Source of the DNA: Blastobasis lacticolella
Lineage: Eukaryota; Arthropoda; Insecta; Lepidoptera; Blastobasidae
NCBI GenBank assembly: GCA_905147135.1
Contig: LR990040.1
Location: 26,363,857-26,427,856, forward strand
Length of the DNA: 64,000 bases
Reading direction: 5' to 3'
Shown here: positions 57,973 to 64,000 of the stretch, in pieces
Layout: every line of letters begins with the position of its first letter
Numbering within the stretch: position 1 is the stretch's first letter
Made by a program: the position numbers and the translations under genes
The notes under the pieces: model-generated
Seen by the model: the letters and a program-made list of their open reading frames with translations, nothing else
What the model was told of the DNA's origin: nothing
Databases searched by the model: none

Positions 57973-60746
57973 TTAAATTTTCGTGTCAGATAAATAATCA
58001 TTCACTGAATAGTAACATCGTTCCATCAAAAAATTCTTTAATTGTCTCTTAAATTCGCTAAAAGTTTCGGCATCTCGAATGCGTTTAGGCACTTTATTAT
58101 AAATTTTTGGCGCTATTGCAAATAAACTTTTATGTAACAAGGCTGTTCTCGACTGAATCAAACATAACTGGTCACATCGGCGGCTTCTTGTAACAAACGT
58201 AAATATATGTAAATTCAATCTTACAAATGTAGCAACCTCCAAGATATACAATGAAGGCACTGTAAGAATTTTTAATTCTTTAAAATGTGGTTGACATGAA
58301 TCCAATTGTTTTAGGTTACAAATTGCTCTTACACACCGTTTCTGCGCTACAAACACTGCTTCCTTATTGGTAGCGTTTCCCCAAAAAATTATCCCATATT
58401 TTATTACGGATGCCACATAGCCATGATAGGTCGTTACTAGAGCGTTCTTATTAACAACTTTACTTAGCATGTATAAGGCATATGACATCTGGTGAATTTT
58501 ATTACATACCATGTCAATCTGAGTTTGCCATCTCATGTTGTTGTCTATAAACAGACCTAAAAACTTTGTTACTTTCGTTTCTTCAACTTTTATGCCCTGA
58601 TATTTAATGCCAAGTTCAATATTATTTCTTTGCCTTTGACGGAAATCCATTATTAATGTTTTATTTATATTAATTTTTAAGTTATTCGCTTTTAGCCAAT
58701 CAGTCATGGACTTTAAATTACTGTTAATGCTATCTTTAAATTACTGACAATGTCCTCTAAATTATTACCAGTAAACACGACAGTACTATCGTCTGCAAAT
58801 AGAGCCATGAAATATTGTGTTGATTTAGGAAAATCGTTAATGTATATTAGGAATAGTAGTGGTCCTAATACACTGCTTTGGGGAACTCCATACCGCACAA
58901 CCCCTGGTGTAGACGAATAAACTTTTTCTGTTTTAGTTTTCTGACAAAGACCAGTAATACATGTAATCTGCTTTCTTTCATTTAAGTATGAACTTATAAG
59001 TTGTAAACATTTCCCTCTAACTCCATAGACACTGAGTTTATCTAACAGCAAATCATGTCTGACACAGTCGAATGCCTTAGCTAAGTCCATGTAAAGCGCC
59101 TGGACTGGATTCCCCGCATCCATACATGAATATATTTTCTCTAAGAAACTATACAATGCCGAATCAATAGATTTATTTTTTCTATATCCCTTTTGTTCTT
59201 CACATATAATATTGTTTTTCTCGAGATATGAATATAAATTATTGTACATAACCCTTTCAATAATTTTGGAAAAAATTGGAATTAACGCAACTGGTCTATA
59301 GTTACCTAAATTTCGTTTATCTCCTTTCTTATATAATGGTTTAATTATTGAGATCTTAAGCTTGTCAGGAAATATTCCATATTCTATACATTTATTGATA
59401 ATGTCACTTAAAATTGGTGCAATTATTATAGCTACCGATTTGATTACCTTAGTACATATGTCGTCGTATCCTGTACTATTTGTATCTTTTAGATCCTTTA
59501 TTATTTTGAAAACATCAAAGGGTCCCGTTGGACTCATGAACATTGACTTAGGACTATCGTACCTGCATGTATTGCTATGCATGTTTATATAATGGTCATT
59601 AAAAGTTTGTGCAATATTTTTAGGATTTTTAATATTATTGTATGGTTTTATATACGGTATTTCATGTCTAGGCAGTTTCGGATTATTTGCTTTTATAATT
59701 TTCCAAATAGCTTTTGATTTATTTCGAGCTGTTTTTATGAAATAGTTATTTTGAGATTTTTGTGTCAATTTTACAATCTGTCTTAATCTTTTGCTGTATG
59801 TTTTAAATGTTTCCTTTGTGATTAAACTCGGTGTTCTTCTATAGTTCCATAACATCTCTCGTTTTCTTTTACTACAAATTCTTATACCGCGGGTTATCCA
59901 TTTGGGTCGGCAAAAATTTGATACTTTTACGTTAATAACGGGAAAACACAGCTCATAAAACATTTTGAATGTGTCAAAAAATTCATTAAAAGCCTGATTT
60001 GGATCTGAGGTTTCATAAACCTTAGAAAAACTTAAATTTTGAAGACATTGTGTGAATTTATCTATATTTTCTCTAGAGTAATCTCTCCGTTTTGTGAACC
60101 AATACCGGAGCGTACACGTTTTTTTCACTGGGCATTTCAAAATCTGAGCTGTGTGGTCGGATAGGGCAAGTTCAATTACCTCGCTCTTACAACCATATAT
60201 ATTATGTATAATGTTATCTATACATGTACCACTGCCAAGTCGTGTTGGTTCATTGAATTCACATTTTAAATTAAACCCTGATAGAAGCCTCTTGAATTCA
60301 ACAGAATGTTTTGTTTCCTGTAGAATATTTATATTGAAGTCACCACATAATATAATTTTATTTTTAACATTAAAGCTGTATAAACATAATATATCATTGA
60401 GAATTCTAAAAAATAAATTATATTTATATTAAACATTATTTTTCTGAGGTACTCTATAAACACAAATAATTATTATTTTGTGATCAATTAGTTCAAGGGC
60501 ACAGCATTCAATAACATTGGCAATACTACACTTCGCTACAGCCTCTACGGTTTTATAATTAATGCCTTTACGAATTAAAATACAGGATCCACCATTTCTA
60601 TTAGTTCTAGTATATGAGGCAGCTAGTTTATAGTAAGGTATATTTAGTATCGATAAATCACTTGAGATCATGTTATGTTCTGTTATACATAACACGTGAA
60701 CTTGTTTACCATTAAGAGCTAATTCCTCCAATGACACTAAAAACAT
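57973..60746 (-). pseudogene. LINE ORF2, broken at other places (copy 2)
   Basis: The EN/RT linker and motif A (DLAKAFD) are intact here, and the stops at 28793 and 29424 of copy 1 are absent. This copy has its own lesions: a TAA at 60429-60431 inside the endonuclease, and an insertion of about 11 bp at about 58722-58745 that shifts the frame after the FADDS motif. The frame resumes at 58707 and runs to 57973. Confidence 0.88.
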
Positions 60747-61028
60747 ATCGGACTTATTAACACATTATACACATTATACACACATGACACACAGGACATT
60801 TTATATTCTAAATTATTATATTTCTGACTGGCATTTTATTTTGTATTGGTGATTTAATTTAAAATTTGACATTAATCTCAGTAATAAATTTGATGTACTA
60901 ATGTAGTTTGTAAGTCATTATTGTTTGTTTACTAACTCAAATATGGACATTGTCTGAAATATTTTTTTTTTTTTTTTTTTTTTTAATTAATTAGACCATT
61001 GATATTTTGATGTAGTACAAAGATTTTT

Positions 61029-62074
61029 TCATACACGAAAAAAACCATCACATTCTGAATCAGTTTTACCATTAACTACAATAGTGTCATTTTTATTGCT
61101 AAGCTCATGAGGTTCTATGTTTGAAATTATACTGTTTGCCAGAGCGCTAAGGTGCTCAAAGATATTTCTGAAACCTCTGTTGTTCAATTTACCAGTATTA
61201 AGAGAGAACATATAATGCCTTAAATCGAAATTAGAGTCTAAAAAATGGGCATATTTATATGTGTCAATGTCTTTTTTCAGTAGGTTATTGAAAATTTCAA
61301 CACGGTAGTTGTAAATACTTGCTCCACATATATAGGTCGGAGCTGCTATTATTATATTCAGTTTTTGTAATCTTGGGATACTTTAAAGTCCTCTTCTCCA
61401 ATTAGTATCACACATATGTCTCCATTGTTGAATTGTTTCAGCTTGCCATTTATGTTCCTTAAAAGCTCTCGAACATCTCCACCCGGCTTACAGTAATGAC
61501 AACAGTCGTCTTGGTCGCCCCACAATGTTGTACTCTTAGCAGTTTTTATTATATTACTTTTGTTACTATTACTTAATGTGCACAGTTTCTTCATATTTCT
61601 TAAACTGTCATTAGAAATTAAAGTGTCTTATTGATTGTTTCTGTTGTTTTTTGTTTTTTGCGTATCACTACAGCAGTCGTTTAAGTTTGCTTCGATTACT
61701 GTTGAGTTAGTATTTTGGAAAGTTTTTCGCTGTATTTCAAGTCCTTTCTTAAAATTGCTTAAATTACCTGGGTCAATAATTTCATTGTGTAACTCCATTT
61801 GTTTTTTACTCTTATTCATATACTTTCCTGGTGTAGATGACTCGATTACACTAGTTGATCCGGTACATAATCTTTGCAAAACTTTTATTTGACGTGCCTG
61901 TTCCATGTTCTTATTTGCTAAGATAGAATTCTCCTGCAACAAATGTTCTATTTCTTGATCCGCACTTCTCAGCTGTACTTTAAGATGATCTATTTCTTCT
62001 TTAAGTTTATTCATTTCGGTACTGCAATTGATATCTGATATATCAGGAAGACTGTTTGTTCGCAGTCCTGACAT
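61029..62074 (-). pseudogene. LINE ORF1, broken (copy 2)
   Basis: The same ATG, the same TAA (61628-61630) and the same A-run frameshift (about 61356) as copy 1. Because both lesions are shared, they predate the duplication. 60747-61028 is the non-coding ORF1/ORF2 spacer. Confidence 0.65.
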
Positions 62075-62199
62075 AATGGAATCATACGATGTACTAAAAA
62101 ATGTATCGGACAGTTTCTATTTTCTTATAGTTACATGGTCTGTGTTCATTTTTGGTTATAACTAGTCAAATTACTAAAAATAAATAAAATAAAAAAATT

Positions 62200-62276
62200 T
62201 GGGTTGAGGACTTGAACGCTGTACACTTGGTCGTAAGACAGTCGTTGTACCGCCCGGCCACTGAGTAATGCGAGGG
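62200..62276 (-). other. tRNA-like block in LINE 5' region (copy 2)
   Basis: Same A-box-like TGGCCGGGCGG and B-box-like GTTCAAGTC as copy 1. One anticodon-side base differs (GACC in place of GCCC on the minus strand). Confidence 0.48.
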
Positions 62277-63425
62277 TCGATGTCAAAATGCAGACTATAT
62301 TGTAGCCGTAGTGCCGTATTATTTACAAGTATCTAACTGATTGTTAGTTGTTGGCGGTAGATTACTATTTATTAACCACTATTATCAGTTAACACTAAAC
62401 GTTCGACAAAATATTTTTTGTTTAATTCTTCTAATGTTGTCGTATTTTTATCGTTTTGTCGAACAAAGGTTCACTGGTGCAGTAATTATAGTGTTTAGTC
62501 TTTTGTAACACGACGATTTGTTTTTATTATTTTATACATGTAATTGTTGTTAATTCCTTTAACTATTTGTAAAATTAACACTTTCACTTATTTTCGGTGT
62601 ATTTAGGATTCACTATAACTAATTTTTACAAACAAATAACCACTTTAGCTTATTTTAAAATAATTATATACGGATACGATATGTTTCGTGTTGTTGTTCA
62701 ACTACCCACTTCAATTCAGTGCATTATTTTCAAATACACTGCTGTTTGGTCTTGCCATTCTTAAATCATGAAATAGAAATACATGTGTAATTTTGCAGTT
62801 ATTCTCTGGTCATACATAGATTAAAAATACATAGTCATCCTAAAATTACGTATGAAAGTTAACTAAAGTACTTACAACTATAATTAGGTATCGTTATTAA
62901 ATTCAATAGCTGATAACAATTGTGGAAAACACAAAAATGTCTAACCGGAAATTTGCCTGGAATTACCTATATTTTTCCTATGCTCGATAACGAGCAGCCT
63001 AATTTACTTATAATTAATGTTATCGGAAATATTGTTATTATATTACAATATTACGATTAATATAGGATTAATTATAATATGCCTGTAAAGGACAAAAAAC
63101 TAAAAATGACACGATAGTATATTCTAGGTTTATTCTCGCCACTGGTGACATCATAGACCCGATATTGTGGGCAATCTTGATCCATTTTAACTATTCTCAC
63201 TTACTTTACCAATTAACAAGTACCAGTCAGTAGGAATAGTTAAAGCAGACCTTGATTTATTTCATTCTGTTTCTTCGTGTTTAAACAAAGAGCTTGAGTA
63301 TGATCTTGCTCTATTCTGACTGTCTACATAAAAGATAATGAAGCAAAAATCACCGATTATTGAAGGCAGTTAAAAAAAGCAGACTCACTCAAAGCTGCGG
63401 GATTTCTCGAAGGCGATTTGTCGTC

Positions 63426-63876
63426 CCTCAAAATCGCCTTTGACAAATCCCGCAGCTTGCAAACGACTGTCGGTATTTTAAAAATGTATTCACATAGAGT
63501 TTGAATCGACTTTGAAGAGTATCGTAGCATTTCCATTTTATCTTCGATTAAAAAAGGTCTAAATTAGGCATTGTCAAATGCCTGATATCCGCGATTTATC
63601 ATAATCTGCGAAGCAATGTCTATGGCTATTTAGCGGCACGGCGGAAACCTGTAGATTTTAATATAAAACTATTTTTAATAGTAAACAGACATCTGATGCT
63701 TTATAAATTGAATAGAATTGTATCAGAATCACAGTTTTAATATACTAACCATTCAACAAATATTCTGTCAAAAATCATAAAGGCTCGACTAGCTCGTATG
63801 ATAATAGAAAAGCGCATTTCACCGAATGGATGACGTAGGAAATCTCGAGTTACTTATACTGCTCAAATAATAGTGC
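63426..63876 (+). repeat. Unit B, array 2, copy 4, truncated
   Basis: Only the first 450 bp of B remain, up to CAAATAATAGTGC, where C sequence begins. Confidence 0.85.
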
Positions 63877-64000
63877 CGATACTTTTTCCACCTCATGTCT
63901 TGGTTAAAAACGGAAGGGTTATCAACATGTATAGATCATATATTTTGTAGTTGTGAGGTCTCTGATAAGTTTATGCTGGATTTTTTAGGTTTAGATCATC
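63877..64000 (+). other. Start of a second copy of region C
   Basis: Matches 34508-34631 (CGATACTT, GGTTAAAAACGGAAGGG, GTTTAGATCATC) with a few differences. It probably leads into another copy of the decayed LINE RT beyond the window. Confidence 0.85.

Larger units (their letters stand above)
57675..62713 (-). mobile_element. CR1/Jockey-like LINE, antisense (copy 2)
   Basis: Duplicate of 27403-32422, with the same edges and tail. It differs by small substitutions and indels. The tRNA-like block is at about 62200-62276 and the inverted repeat at about 62401-62463. Confidence 0.88.
56920..63425 (+). repeat. Unit B, array 2, copy 3, split by the CR1-like LINE
   Basis: B parts 56920-57674 and 62714-63425 flank the LINE at the same position as in array 1 copy 2. 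The right joint near 63426 is altered (GATTTGTCGTCCCTC), so the palindrome is weakened there. Confidence 0.88.

Noticed and set aside
1..64000. CRISPR arrays, operons or ribosome-binding sites
   Set aside because: Repeats are kilobase-sized or simple-sequence, with no short repeat-spacer pattern, and all recognisable proteins are eukaryotic retroelement proteins.

Overview
The window looks like repeat-dense, gene-poor nuclear DNA of an insect, most likely a moth or butterfly. It is AT-rich. No host gene, rRNA, canonical tRNA, operon or CRISPR array could be supported. Every recognisable coding sequence belongs to a retroelement: several non-LTR (LINE) lineages and two Ty3/Gypsy lineages. One inserted repeat, ending in a CAT/ATG triplet run, resembles a LINE tail I associate with Lepidoptera. 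That host call is an inference.

The backbone is an approximately 8.05 kb tandem unit, here called A, present five times in one orientation. A1 is 1-8052. A2 is 8053-22104 and carries a 6.0 kb LTR retrotransposon. A3 is split into 22105-25188 and 38155-40944. A4 is 40945-49059. A5 is 49060-52431, where it breaks at the same A position as A3. Each complete A unit holds, in order: a coding-free stretch with an internal duplication; a LINE endonuclease scrap; a broken LINE ORF1 and the endonuclease half of ORF2 on the plus strand; two LINE C-terminal ends on the minus strand; and a coding-free stretch with a minus-strand TATA-like motif. All LINE pieces in A are broken, so A behaves as a megasatellite built from transposon fossils.

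At 25188/25189 and again at 52431/52432, A joins an array of a second unit, B (about 1.46 kb). B units run head to tail and meet at 68-bp near-perfect palindromes. Array 1 has three units and array 2 has at least four. Each array holds a copy of the same approximately 5.0 kb CR1/Jockey-like LINE (27403-32422 and 57675-62713) at the same B position with shared lesions, so the LINE was duplicated together with B. Array 2 also holds a 5'-truncated LINE with a 22-bp target-site duplication (54068-55603). Array 1 runs into region C (34463-38154), a nest of dead elements: a LINE reverse transcriptase, a Ty3/Gypsy RNase H and integrase remnant, and a LINE end lying inside the Gypsy remnant. The last 124 bases of the window re-enter C, so the A-B-C order is itself repeated with a junction-to-junction spacing of 27,243 bp.

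The only element that looks intact is the 6,000-bp mdg1/412-like Ty3/Gypsy retrotransposon at 14964-20963. It has 128-bp LTRs that appear identical, a 4-bp target duplication, a tRNA-type primer site, gag, and a complete protease-RT-RNase H-integrase pol. Ahead of gag lies a 97-residue ORF with an N-myristoylation-type start, one membrane span and basic segments. That small protein, the unusual gag/pol arrangement and the palindrome-jointed B arrays are the items I would look at first.
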